In this document: positions 10,401-19,831 of the stretch, piece after piece
Position numbering within the stretch: the stretch's first letter is position 1
Layout of the letters: each line of letters starts with the position of its first letter
NCBI RefSeq assembly: GCF_016086655.4
Contig: NC_052137.2
Location: 34,554,007 to 34,618,006, forward strand
Direction: 5' to 3'
Source: Lepeophtheirus salmonis
Taxonomy: Eukaryota; Arthropoda; Copepoda; Siphonostomatoida; Caligidae
DNA length: 64,000 bases
Program-made: the position numbers and the translations under genes
Notes under the pieces: generated by a model
The model's input: the letters and a program-made list of their open reading frames with translations, nothing else
Databases searched by the model: none
Told to the model about the DNA's origin: nothing

Positions 10401-13400
10401 AGTAGTCACAAGATACAAGCTGTCGCAATAATTATTTCTCTTGAAACTATGTTATTGTGAAGCTAACTTGGAAACATTGGGAAAATTATTTAAATTATCC
10501 CTCTACAGGGTTGAGGGGGTTCCTCAACTGGAATATTGAGTTATATCATTTTTCGAGACCTGATCTCTTTTTTGTATAAACAAATATATAAGTTATTTTC
10601 TATATAAAAGGATGCTTATGGATTAAAATCTTACCGCGTACCGACCGAAGTAAAAAACCAAACAAACTGTAAGGGTTGTAACGAACCAAACCCCTATATA
10701 ACCCTGTACACTACCAGCTCTAATAAAGATAAATTTATAAAAATATACAGTATAAACTCCAATGATTGTCTAATCCTACGTGGAAACTTAATCGATCAGT
10801 TGTGCCCTTCTCTAACTCCATTAAAATATTATTCATTTTGCGAAGCTTCACTTGGTTACACTTTTCGAAGTTATTTCCTTATTATTAAAAGGGCGCGATA
10901 ATTGAATTTGAACTGTCCTTGTCTCGAATTTCGAGATCGAAAGAGAAAATATGATGTAAGGGCAAACCTATAGAATGTATCCTTATCTCCTCTAGGAGCG
11001 ACCGTGAATCGAACCTACACACATTGAGTTCAGTATAATAATTTCTCCCGAGTGCCTTGTACACTGAGCTACGTAGCTCATGACGTGTTTACTTTTTGGA
11101 TTTTGTTAAAGTCTACAGTCCGCATCTATCAATCAAATATTATGAGAAAACTTGTGAAATCTTTGCTTTGCTGTTTTGAACATTTTTTTTCTGAAAGTGC
11201 TAAGTACCTACAAAAATTGTATATTATTGTTGATTAGTTTCCTAAAAATTGTAACTATGTTATTATTGTCAAAATCTCAACAAATATTCTTAAGGTTGAT
11301 TAATAGAAAGATTTGAAAACTATGTATTCAAAAACAGGTCTTGTCATAACTACTTTCAGTAGGTACGACATCTATCCTGCGTGTACCATGTGTATAATAA
11401 TTTATTGCTAAGACCTTTGAATATTATAATTATTAAACTTCAACAATTTTCCTTTTCAAAATGAAGAGGTTTTGTGATTTAATATGTATCATGTTTGGGA
11501 GGAGAAAATGCCATGATAAATTGCATTTTGAATGGAGATTTGAAGATTATCATATGCCAAGTTATTAGAAATAAATTGAGTTTACACGCATGTTAGATGT
11601 GCCAACTCACATTTATGCTTGCAGTTTAGCATTCGTTAATTAGGTAAATATTCTGTAGATAGGTAATTCAAAATGGAGTACATATTGATTATGTTTTTTT
11701 GGATATGAATTATTATTATATTTAACTTACGAGTAAATAAAGTACGTCAATATAAAAACATTCTTGAACAAAAATCAAAAAATTATTGTTTAATATTTTA
11801 CTTCATATATCATTTTCACTAAATTATAGTCAATAATTTCAGATTACCATTTCAATTATGTAGCTAAGTAATACTTTTAGTATCTTTAAACACGCGAATA
11901 TATTCTGCATTTAGGCCTTATTAGATTCTAAATAAGGGGTAATATATTGATGACGTCCAGTTGAGAGGGGGGGATTTTTTTTTGAGGAGGAGTGAGTGGT
12001 ATGGGATATTTCTGAGTCCGCTAAATTGAGAACTCATCGCTGTTCACTGATCAACAAAACCTTTCCAATACATGTGAAGTATATCAACAGGGGTGTCTGT
12101 AGGGGGAAGGCCATAGTTCCTCCCTAAAAAAGGAATTTCTTTTATTCTTTAATGAATATTCGGTTAGTAGAAAAAAGTAATGAGAAAATATGGGTCAAAA
12201 CAATTTTAAAAGATATTTTTCTAAAAAAAAGTCATGTGACCAAATTATGTATTAGAGATGCATAAAAAAATAATAAAAAGTATATATTGGTGTAAGGTTA
12301 CTTTTCACATTTTGCGAGCAACATATAATATTGACGATGTTAGATTTTTTTTTGCTACAACTTTCGAAAAAGAACATATATTTAATGTATAAAGCTATGT
12401 AATCTGTTTAGTTTGTTTGTGAGAGGCATAATGGTTAGAAGTAATTTACGTATTCTGCGATTTTTTGCTATACCTCATGGGCTCTTCCACTTGGAAGATT
12501 GGGCTTTGGTTTTCAACCATATACCCATAATATGTCACCAGTTATGACACATCGTCTGTCAACAGCTCATGCAACGATTCTTTTTGTCCAAATTAAGCAG
12601 TTTTTGAACTTACTTCTCAGACACTTGTCTAACACCCAAAAAAAGTTCAAAAAATTTCAGGGTACGAGCCAATTGATATTTCAATATCTTCAACAAATTT
12701 TTTGATAGTCATTCGACTATTTAAAAAAAAAAAAAAATATTCACTGCTTCAACGTACTTGGGCGTCCAGAGCAAGGCATGCCATTGACATTTTCCCGGCA
12801 ATCTTGGAAGAGTTTGTACCAATTATAAACATTTTTCTTTAATGAGAGCACTATCACCGTATGTAACTGTCAACATTTCAAGTATTTTAGAGGATTTAAT
12901 TTAATTTAAAAAAAAAATTTGGATGCAAATTATTTTGATCCATGTTTTTCAATAGTAAAAAAATCCTCGAGCACATAAAATACTTCTAACCAGTATGCCT
13001 CTCACAAACAAACTCAACATATTATATAGCTTTAAATAATAAATCTATGTTCTTTTTCGAATGTTCAAACATAAAAAAATATATATATAGCATATCAAAT
13101 ATATGTTGCCTGCAAAATTAAAAAAGTCACATTACTGTTTGAATACACCTCGTATATAATCCTATGGACGCCCTTGATAATGGTCCTCAAGAAAACCATT
13201 TTTTTTTACAAATAAATATAGGAGGGAGGGTGATTTAAAATTTTGGACGTCCAGTTGGAGTGGGATATCATGTTTTGGACAAACACATAGAGGGAAAGGG
13301 GTCGGGGTGGGGGGCTTCAAAAATTGTACTTTTCCTGGACGTCATAAATGTATGAGCCCTTAGGTTTATTCATATAATAGATGATTGATTTATGATAACG

Positions 13401-16400
13401 TCACTGGTAGTCTTTTCCATTATTTAAGCACTAATTTTTAATCAAAAACCAGTATTTGTATTTATTTTTAAATATAAATTTCTTAACCTAATTCGGATAA
13501 AATGATTGATATAGATTAATTTCATGTTTTGCATATTTTAAAAAGTGCCAATGTCAAAATAATAAAAGTACTTAAACCTTTGTTGTCTATCAAAAATATA
13601 TCTTTCCAACCCTTAGTTTTATTATAAATAATAACCTAATATTTATTAAAATATGTTTTTACCTCATTATAATTTCTTATTCATTTACTATGTTAACCAT
13701 CGATAACTATTGAAACAAACTCAGGGCTTCTTTGCGGAGCTCTCTGTATAAAGCCGTTGAAAAACTTTTCCATAAAATAGAGAAAGCATACATCCATATG
13801 GGATACCTCCTTTGTAAAGAATCTTTTAGAAGGAAGTGTAAATATTTTTCTACTCATTTGTGAAAAAATATACGCAAGTTCATCTACAGAATAAAATTTA
13901 ATGAGATGAAGAAGTTTGTGATTGTTAATAAATAAAAGAACTATTTCTTTATCTTTAAATTTGCTTCGACGTTATAAAATATTTTATGATTTAAAAAACC
14001 GAATATGAACGTGAAGTGAATACAAAATCCCTATTGAACTATTTATTTTCACCCTCAAACAATATCAATATGTCTATAAATAGGGCATCAGTTTCCAAAT
14101 CTCTTCTCAAGTTCATCGACAGAATAAAATTTAATGAGATGAAGAAGTTTGTGATTGTTAATAAATAAAAGAACTATTTTTATCGTCAAATTTGCTTCGA
14201 CGTTTTGGGCCGAAAATTACCTTATAATTAACAGACAATTAGTTTTTATTGAAAACTGTAATTGAGAATACTTCCTTTGTGCATTGCAATCTTAGGAGGA
14301 TTGCTAAGAGGATTGTATCTCAGATAACATAATTCTATTTCATCATGGACTCTATCTTAATCTTACACATCCCTTATTCAACTTTATTCATCTCAGAGAA
14401 ACTGATTCTGTCGATCAACTTATATATTTTTTTCACTAATGAATAAAAAAATGTTTAAACTTCTTTAGTTTTAAATCAAAACAATTATCCATTAATTAGA
14501 AGGGTTTTATTTTGCCCAAAACGTCGAAGCCAATTGATTTCGACCAATACTTCCTTAATATTTTATAAGTTTATGCAATGCTTTTTTTACCACATTACGA
14601 GTGGCTATAGTCCTGTGGTAGGTAAATCAATCTGAATGACAGAAATATTGAAATTAAAGAAAAAGGGGTAAAAAATTGTATTGGAACATTTGTGAGTGAA
14701 ACACTAGAAATTGTGTTGATTTTTTTTTCATCAAGAAGACGACTAAAAATGTTTATTGGTAACTTTAATGTTTCAACAATGCAACTCACATTAGAAAACT
14801 TATGTATTTAATACTAAATTCAGGAGTAAGAATTATTAGGGTTTTATTTTTTATATTTACCAGGATATTTTCAAAATAATTAAACCTACTTCACACTTTT
14901 TATACAGGGTTAGTTTAAATATTTCTGCAATATAATTTGTTCAGCAAAAAGCAAAGAATTGCAAACGGGAGTAATCTAAATTTGAGGGAGAAAAATTGTA
15001 CATTCATTTATCTATTTCATCTGACATTTGATTACCTATGATTAAGTTCTATAAACACACTCATTTCTATATATTTTGATTTAAAGAGGAGTGTAAACGC
15101 CTTCGAGTAAACCCCTTTGAAGACTTGGAATTAATCCGTGCTGCAATATTTGAATCCTCTCCTGGTATATTCTATGAACGTTCTGCTAGAAGAATTGTGG
15201 TTCTTGATGAATGTGGAGGATTGCTCTATGATTTTCAACCTAATGAAAGGAAACTCCAAATAAAGAAGGAGGAGGAAGACAGGTAAAATTATTTATAAAT
15301 CATATGTATGTTGAAAGCAAGGTGTATTCATTGTGAAATAGTTTAATAGTTTTGGAAGCAGACTTTGTAATTGATAGGGAAGAGTGTTAAAAACGAAGCC
15401 TGGACCTTGTATTTATTTCAAAATAATATTTTGTCTATCAACAACATGGCCAAAATGCATGGAAACAGTAACTTTGTGGTTAAAATGTCCTCCCGCGGGA
15501 AATCTCCCTTGAATATCAGCAGGGATGAGTCCGTCAAGAGAAAATCCGTTTAAAAGATTAAAATCCGTTTTAACATGCGTATAAATGTTGCTAGAAAGCC
15601 TGGCCAAGGAATAAAGAAAAGTATTCGTATAAAGACTATCTTTGATTCACGATAATATCAAGGAGAAAAGGATCAAAATATCAGTGATATTATAGGGTCG
15701 ACGTGATATTTTTGACATGCTCCAACAAATTTACAAACAAATGCTTAAAATCTTTAATAATGATTTAAGTAATTAAATTCAAAAATTATTTTAAAGGTGG
15801 GGCTTCTGGCTTCGAATTTTACTCAAAATAGGCACCCTCAGTGGTGATGACCTTGTCCAGCCTGTACCTGAACCTGTTGTCGGTGGGCTCAACCTGGTCC
15901 CTGGGCAACTTGTTAAAAATCCCGATGGTGCACTGCTTTAACTCGGCCACCGTGTTACACGAGGTTCAGTTTATGTTCGATTCATCTGTGCCCTGCAGGT
16001 AGAAGTAATAAGGATTGCAGTCGGCAGATGTTGAGGCTGGAGTAGTCTTCGAAGTTATTGGACAGCCACATATGGGACATGTGGTCTAAAAAACAAATGG
16101 CTTTGATGGTCTTCACTGTGTTATTCACCATGCAGCCACTCCTCATGAGAGACGCTATTCAGGGTTGAAAAAGTATCTAATAATCGGACAGGGAGGTATA
16201 TAACCACTAAAAAGTCTGATTAGGTTTCTCAAACATTTAAATTACTTATTAAAACCAAACATGTTGCTTAAGTCATAGTGTTTAGGTAAATTTCCCTCAA
16301 GAGCACATTTCAACTACAAATTTTATTTTCGCTACCATTTCGGCCATGTTGTCGACAGAAAAAAATATATTTTAGTACAAAAAACTCTAGGTACTTCATT

Positions 16401-17011
16401 ATCACGCAAATCCATCAATAAAAAACCCTACTTCCACCTACTGCACTACTTTTAAACATACGTTGCTTTAAATATGGAAAATGGGACACTCGTCTACATG
16501 AGAAAGAAAGAATATTTACTTATTTTAATTAAAATAGAATATCCTAATTGTTTTTAATGTTATTTAATCTAATTACACGTCTTCTATACCATTTCTATGT
16601 TATTGGAAAACAATTAGCAAACTTAGAAAAACTTTTAAATGTATGTCTATTCATTTCAATTCTTATCTTCCCCTAATCATAGAACTGACGTTGATGATTC
16701 CTCAGTCACTAAAGAAAATCTTCCTAATCCTCATGAGTATTTTCCTTCTCCAGAAAAGATAAATGAGAAAGAAGATAATTATCACCAAAAGTTTCATGAT
16801 CCTGAAGAAGAAATTGAGGATCGGATATTAAATCGTCGAGAAATGACTCACTTGTTTCAATGGTACTATCCTGAAGGAGGGTGGGGTTACGTGATTCTCA
16901 TTGTCTCTATTTTAAACCAAATCCTGTGTCAAGGACTGCATTTTTCGATTGGATTTCCGCTGGCTATTTATATCAAAGAAAAATTTGAACAAGTACATTC
17001 TTTTCATATAG
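7292..17011 (+). CDS. SLC16 (monocarboxylate transporter)-like gene, first three coding exons
   Basis: Exons 7292-7490, 15087-15282 and 16683-17011 join without a stop. Junction phases are 1 and 2, with GT donors (GTGAGC, GTAAAA, GTGAGT) and AG acceptors. They give ~241 residues plus one base. Residues ~1-194 are hydrophilic and predicted cytosolic, without a domain I know. Residues 195-201 are PEGGWGY, the SLC16 signature at the entry of membrane span 1. The span runs to about residue 221 and is followed by GFPLAIYIKEKF. SLC16 proteins are 12-span major-facilitator carriers that move lactate, pyruvate, other small acids or related solutes. The substrate cannot be called from this part. The tail is much longer than the usual few dozen residues. 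Spans 2-12 were not found downstream. Confidence 0.72.
7491..8229. other. Start of intron 1, no recognised element
   Basis: A/T-rich DNA after the exon 1 donor. A 77-codon minus-strand frame at 7842-8075 has no recognisable feature. Confidence 0.4.
8230..8470. repeat. Dispersed repeat, family C (fragment)
   Basis: Shares the ACGTCATATGAAAA motif with 43120-43520. It also has the GGTTCTAAGAG and ACTGAACTGG class of words and a TATTTCGATACTTTT tail like that family. Divergent and incomplete. Confidence 0.35.
8471..9579. other. Intron 1 A/T-rich DNA with a (TA)n tract
   Basis: An AT dinucleotide tract lies at about 8586-8602. No coding homology or other repeat was recognised. Confidence 0.45.
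9580..9740 (+). repeat. Dispersed repeat, family E (copy 1)
   Basis: Words in order: TCGAAGTTGAAG, CTCGATTTGTTTGTAAG, ATTACGAAAAAAGTTACGG, CTTGATTT and GGAAGGCTATATAAGTTA. The same order occurs at 51278-51440 and, inverted, at 37578-37673. As I recall, a repeat of this type (GGAGGTTATGTTTTC, TTTGTTTGTAAGCA, then AAAAGTTACTGA) is spread through many animal genomes. The comparison is from memory. Confidence 0.5.
9741..10899. other. Intron 1 A/T-rich DNA without recognised genes
   Basis: A 96-codon frame at 10141-10431 runs through a poly-A tract and has no domain. I treat it as chance. Confidence 0.45.
10900..11085 (-). mobile_element. tRNA-derived SINE (5' part)
   Basis: On the minus strand it has an A-box-like TAGCTCAGTGTACAAGG (11055-11071). 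About 40 bp downstream is an excellent B box, GGTTCGATTCACGG (11002-11015). The spacing and words match the internal RNA polymerase III promoter of a tRNA gene. There is no complete cloverleaf, so this is a SINE head rather than a working tRNA. It lies in intron 1, antisense to the SLC16 gene. Confidence 0.7.
11086..11950. other. Intron 1 A/T-rich DNA
   Basis: Nothing recognisable apart from A/T-rich sequence and short chance frames. Confidence 0.4.
11951..12060 (+). repeat. Dispersed repeat, family D, one end (TGACGTCCAG)
   Basis: Begins TGACGTCCAGTTGAGAGG, then a G-run and T-run, then TGGGATATTTCTGAGTCCGC. The same series is found on the minus strand at 45560-45715, and the end motif recurs at 13243. 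The reciprocal end CTGGACGTCA is at 13335-13344. Confidence 0.5.
12287..13152 (-). mobile_element. Deleted mariner-family element with long inverted ends
   Basis: Inverted arms of about 160 bp (12287-12450 and 12985-13152) share ACATTCGAAAAAGAACAT, GTTTGTTTGTGAGAGGCATA and GGTTAGAAGTA. The right tip, read inward, is CGAGGTGTATTC next to a TA, typical of mariner. Read on the minus strand, the interior keeps transposase fragments: YGDSALIKEK, NWYKLFQDCRENV and CSGRPST (helix-turn-helix region, about 12960-12750), then LLTDDVS and YYGYMVENQ (around the catalytic ITGDE / WVYGYD region, about 12560-12490). Frameshifts and stops are many, and the C-terminal catalytic part is gone. Confidence 0.75.
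13243..13344 (+). repeat. Dispersed repeat, family D, short copy with both ends
   Basis: Starts GGACGTCCAGTTGGAG and ends AATTGTACTTTTCCTGGACG followed by TCATAAATG. The ending matches the start of the inverted copy at 45260-45300. The 10-bp end CTGGACGTCA (13335-13344) is the exact complement of TGACGTCCAG at 11951-11960. Confidence 0.5.
13345..13873. other. Intron 1 A/T-rich DNA
   Basis: No gene or repeat recognised. Confidence 0.4.
13874..14205 (+). repeat. ~95-bp direct repeat, two copies
   Basis: 13874-13976 and 14109-14201 are nearly identical: AAGTTCATC-ACAGAATAAA, ATTTAATGAGATGAAGAAGT, TTGTGATTGTTAATAAATAA and AAATTTGCTTCGACGTT. They are about 235 bp apart. Two units with a unique spacer argue for duplication of an element end rather than a satellite array. 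Confidence 0.7.
14190..14530. mobile_element. Short element flanked by inverted GCTTCGACGTTTTGGGC
   Basis: GCTTCGACGTTTTGGGC near 14190 is mirrored by GCCCAAAACGTCGAAGC at 14513-14529. A related inverted-orientation copy is at 39430-39640, with ATCTCATAAAAACTGATACT, TCAATTAATATATTTTTTTC and CCCAAAACGTCGAAGC. This suggests a small non-autonomous element family. The true boundaries are uncertain because the flanking 13874-14205 repeats share the same end motif. Confidence 0.45.
14531..15086. other. 3' part of intron 1
   Basis: A/T-rich DNA leading to the acceptor TTTAAAG|AG of exon 2. A 64-codon minus-strand frame (14595-14789) has no recognisable domain. Confidence 0.4.
15087..15282 (+). CDS. 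SLC16-like gene, coding exon 2
   Basis: An open 196-bp segment between the acceptor AAAG|AGGAG and the donor GACAG|GTAAAA. It continues the phase-1 codon of exon 1 (G|AG gives Glu). The peptide contains RVNPFEDLELIRAAIFES, FYERSARRIVVLDECGG and a highly charged end (KKEEED). It begins without a Met. Unlike the transposon remnants nearby, it has no stop in frame and balanced codon use. It forms residues 67-131 of the predicted N-terminal tail. I do not recognise the domain. Confidence 0.62.
15395..15640 (+). mobile_element. Tc1-like transposase N-terminal fragment
   Basis: Reads LSINNMAKMHGNSNFVVKMS and SSRGKSPLNISRD. The first part parallels VDNMAEMVAKIKFVVEMCS, which reads on the minus strand at about 16375-16300. 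Two oppositely oriented fragments of the same element type therefore sit inside intron 2. This one has no catalytic part. Confidence 0.45.
15795..16400 (-). mobile_element. Internally deleted Tc1-like transposase relic
   Basis: On the minus strand a start-like segment (VDNMAEMVAKIKFVVEMC, about 16355-16300) is followed, after decay, by DCNPYYFYLQGTDESNIN (around 16020, the DxNPxDY motif region). The C-terminus is NTVAELKQCTIGIFNKL, FRYRLDKVITTEGAYFE and a stop near 15812. The ending FR-R-VI-EGGYFE is characteristic of a Tc1/mariner-superfamily DDE transposase. Several stops and a missing middle make it non-functional. It lies in intron 2, antisense to the host gene. Confidence 0.68.
16683..17011 (+). 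CDS. SLC16-like gene, coding exon 3 with first membrane span
   Basis: The acceptor CATAG|A completes an AG|A codon from exon 2, and the exon ends CATATAG|GTGAGTG (phase 1). It encodes an acidic linker (EKINEKEDNYH, DPEEEIEDRILNRREMTHLF) and then YYPEGGWGYVILIVSILNQI, a ~23-residue hydrophobic span, and GLHFSIGFPLAIYIKEKFEQ. The G-rich PEGGWGY at residues 195-201 corresponds to the conserved [DE]G[GS][WF][GA]W motif of monocarboxylate transporters, with Tyr instead of the second Trp. This is the decisive evidence for the family. The ATG at 16639 lies in the intron, so it is not the start. Confidence 0.78.
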
Positions 17012-18339
17012 GTGAGTGTGTCTTAAGAAACTTACTATGATAATGTGTTTCTTTTTTGAGAGTTTCTTCATATTTGTTAGTATGTAGTGAATTTTAAAAT
17101 TTAAATTCAGGTCTATTCTTTTAAATCATGCCTTGAGTACTGTGGTGTGGGTTAAACAGGAGTTTGTGGTCAAATTTGCGGAAAAGAAAGTAGATTTTTA
17201 TCCCTTCTTTTTTTGCTTGTCACAATTTTGAAATTAACAATTTACAGTATTTAAAACTGTTTCTTTAAAAAAAAAAAATATTTGTCAAAAAAGGGTTATG
17301 TAGAAAAAAGTAAGTTGTTTTCTAAAAAAAATAATTAAATGTCAACATATGACTATATGACTATTTTTCAATTTGTGTTATATAAAAAAATGAACAAAAA
17401 TAAAATATTATTAATTGTAAATTATAACAAAAAAATAGAAATTTAACAACAACCAATCCCACCCCCCGTAGTCACGAGTATGAAAAAAACAATTACACTT
17501 GTAATAAGCGGTTGGTCAAGGGAAACAGAAAAAGTGACTACTTAGTGGAGGAGATGACCTCTTACACCAGGTGTCAGCTTTTGTAACAATTGTAAATTTG
17601 AACAATTATTTTGGTGACACACCTTAAACAGGTAATATTAGACCAGGGTTGGTTGTTGTGACGTGTCAACATAAAAGGAGGCTCGGATAAAAAGAAGAAA
17701 TAGAAAAATAATGATGAATATTTTCTAGCCAATTTAATTCATAATAAAGGATTGTATGATTTTTTATAGTCTATTATGCACAATCAGCAAAATATTATTT
17801 GAGTTTATTAAGGGTAAGCCTTTGAGCTTGTTCGTGATGCTTCTCATTTCAAATTTATGTCCTTTGAAAGAGATTGACTTTTGTTTAAATACTTCTATGT
17901 TTAACATTGTATTGAGAATTTTGGTCACACGTAATAAATCAGTTAAAAAACGAACTTTCACGCAACCAATCATACAAAATTGTTAATATGATCTTCAAAA
18001 TAAAACTTGAACAGTTTTGTATGCTTTAATTTTTCAATTTTAATCACGGGTTCGTTTGTATACTCCTTTAATGGATCAGATAGAGTTGCACTGATTAAGT
18101 ATAAGTTAACAATATAGTATTACAATTACTCCATCTCATTTACAAATTGTCTTTTAAGTTCATGTATGTAGCTGGTGGTCAAATGAAGTATGAACACTTC
18201 CTAACTCAATAACCGATAAAGGTTAAGTCTATGAAATTATTCATATTAAAAGCAAAAACAATATGTTAAAAAACAATCATGAGCTTTCTAACTTACGTAC
18301 CATTCGAAAAAATGACACTTGAACCCGATTAACAAATTT
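17012..18339. other. Start of intron 3, A/T-rich DNA
   Basis: No further transporter exon was recognised. Short frames at 17756-17986 overlap each other on both strands and have no homology I can name. ACGCAACCAATCATA near 17957 recurs at about 25722. Confidence 0.4.
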
Positions 18340-18714
18340 CAATTTGTGCACTCCAAGCAGTTGGGCGTCTAGAGGACCACCGTCTACGCCTTCAGCAGGT
18401 CCGTAACGTTAGAGAGGAATGTCTGTAGTGTAGGTCATCCAAACACCGAGGCCCTCAAAACCACTTTCAGCCAGCACTGGGACGTCATAACAGATGACTA
18501 TATCCGCAGCGAGTGCTAAGTATTCCACCAACACTTTGAAGCCACCATTGTTCCTAAGGGCGGCTATATCAATGATTAGAAGGGCGCAGGCTCACATCTA
18601 TTTATAGTTTAAAATTTGTTTAAAATTATAATGTTAATTGATAAATTATATCTTGTTGAAGTGTAAAATTCAAAGTGGTCAGATTTTAATGGACCACTCG
18701 GTGCATAATGAATA
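18340..18714 (+). mobile_element. Internally deleted Tc1-like element
   Basis: A helix-turn-helix remnant (HSKQLGV, RTTVYAFSRSVT) at about 18345-18410 is joined almost directly to the C-terminus: HPNTEALKTTFSQHWDVITD, DYIRSEC, then FHQHFEATIVPKGGYIND and a stop at about 18580. The right end, GGTCAGATTTTAATGGACCACTC, carries the same terminal word as 60332-60885 and 61690-62310. The catalytic centre is missing. Confidence 0.7.
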
Positions 18715-18830
18715 TTTCCTTCTCGATGAGTGACCTTGAATCGAACATGCATAAATTGAGCTCAAGATAATAATTTTTCCCAAACACTTTGCTCGATAAT
18801 TTTAGTTTAATGACTGATCTCCACGAAATA
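18715..18830 (-). mobile_element. tRNA-derived SINE fragment
   Basis: The minus strand carries GTTCGATTCAAGGTCAC (B box, about 18732-18745) preceded by the family's TATCTTGAGCTCAATTTATG. The A-box region toward 18800 is degraded. It abuts the end of the preceding Tc1 relic. Confidence 0.5.
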
Positions 18831-19439
18831 ACATGTTTTTATGTTGACATGTCACATGTTGTAATAACTAATACTAATAATTGTATGTAGGTCATTTTCT
18901 TATTTGATGAATACGTATTCTAAAAATGTCTAAAACAGGTTAATAGTGTGTTTTTTTTTTCTTTTGCAGAGGAATGTTTGAAAGTATGCCTTAATTACAG
19001 ACAACATTCTCTCTCTAATTGTGATCATTGTAGAAATAAAAAAAAGTACTGAATAATGATTAATTAAATATAAAATGCACTTGTAGTAGTATACTTTTGT
19101 TTATTTCAGTAGAGTTACATAGCCTTTTATAAATAATATGCGTCCTGTCAACACATTAGGAAGCTAAAAATGATTTTTATCACAACTGAGTCCAGATATA
19201 ATTGTATTCTTCTAGGAATTATAATAAGCTAATACGGGGAAAAAAAAAAATCTTTTTAACCCTTTGGATGCCCTACAAATTGCATTTAAAGAAACCAAAA
19301 TTGATCCTCACAATAAAAGGAGGATAAATTGATCCATATGTGTGTTTCAAAATTGAGGAACATCGGCACAATTATGTCATTTGCAGTTAAATGTGTTTCA
19401 TATATCGTACAGCTCCTACATCAGGAGTTGGAAGATAAT
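18831..19439. other. A/T-rich intron DNA
   Basis: A strong acceptor-like TTTTTTTTTCTTTTGCAG ends at 18969. The 28 open codons that follow in the right phase show no transporter features. Nothing else is supportable. Confidence 0.35.
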
Positions 19440-19690
19440 TTGTGCATACATTGAGGGGTTTCATTAAAAAAAAATCAAAATTTTTAGATTTTAAATAATT
19501 TTTTTTTTTCAAAAATTCACACTTACTGTTTACCAAAAATTTTCTAAAATTAAATTTTAAACATTAAATTTTTATAGAAAAATTTAAAAAATTCATTGTT
19601 TTTCACAAAAAACTCTCTTTTTTGTAAATATAAAGTACAGCCCCTCCAGCCTACACCCTGCGGACGCCACTACAGTTGTACCAAAAGATT
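19440..19690 (-). repeat. Dispersed A/T-block repeat, family I (reverse copy)
   Basis: A long run of AAATTTTT-type words ends in a G/C-rich cap, TACAGCCCCTCCAGCC followed by CTGCGGACGCC. The same cap plus block is found at 35770-36300, 48320-48660, 50690-50940 and 57760-57970. Confidence 0.45.
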
Positions 19691-19793
19691 GGTCTCGGAT
19701 TCGAAAACGATTAAGTTTCGTCTAAGGTCCAAGATCCATATCCGGACTGTTATATATGTCCAAATCAACTTTGAAAAAATCACTTAATACCAA

Positions 19794-19795
<2 letters not shown>

Positions 19796-19828
<33 letters not shown>
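19796..19828 (+). repeat. Poly(A) tract of about 32 A
   Basis: A single uninterrupted homopolymer. It could be a retroposon tail, but no recognisable body precedes it. Confidence 0.85.

Positions 19829-19831
<3 letters not shown>

Noticed and set aside
10141..10431. 96-codon open frame
   Set aside because: It runs through a poly-A tract, lies in intron 1, and has no domain.
11002..11071. A true tRNA gene
   Set aside because: A and B boxes are present, but no acceptor-stem pairing or complete cloverleaf could be drawn. It is a SINE head.
13874..14205. Spaced direct repeats, considered as a CRISPR-like array
   Set aside because: Only two units of ~95 bp with one spacer, in animal nuclear DNA. 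They fit a duplicated element end.
16639..16682. ATG at 16639 as start of the transporter
   Set aside because: It lies in intron 2 upstream of the acceptor CATAG. Exons 1 and 2 join in phase to exon 3 without it.
18952..19055. Possible transporter exon after the acceptor TTTTTTTTTCTTTTGCAG
   Set aside because: The phase fits, but the ~28 codons before a stop are Cys/Lys-rich and show no membrane span or SLC16 motif.
19796..19828. Poly(A) tail of a processed pseudogene
   Set aside because: No gene-like body precedes the tract.
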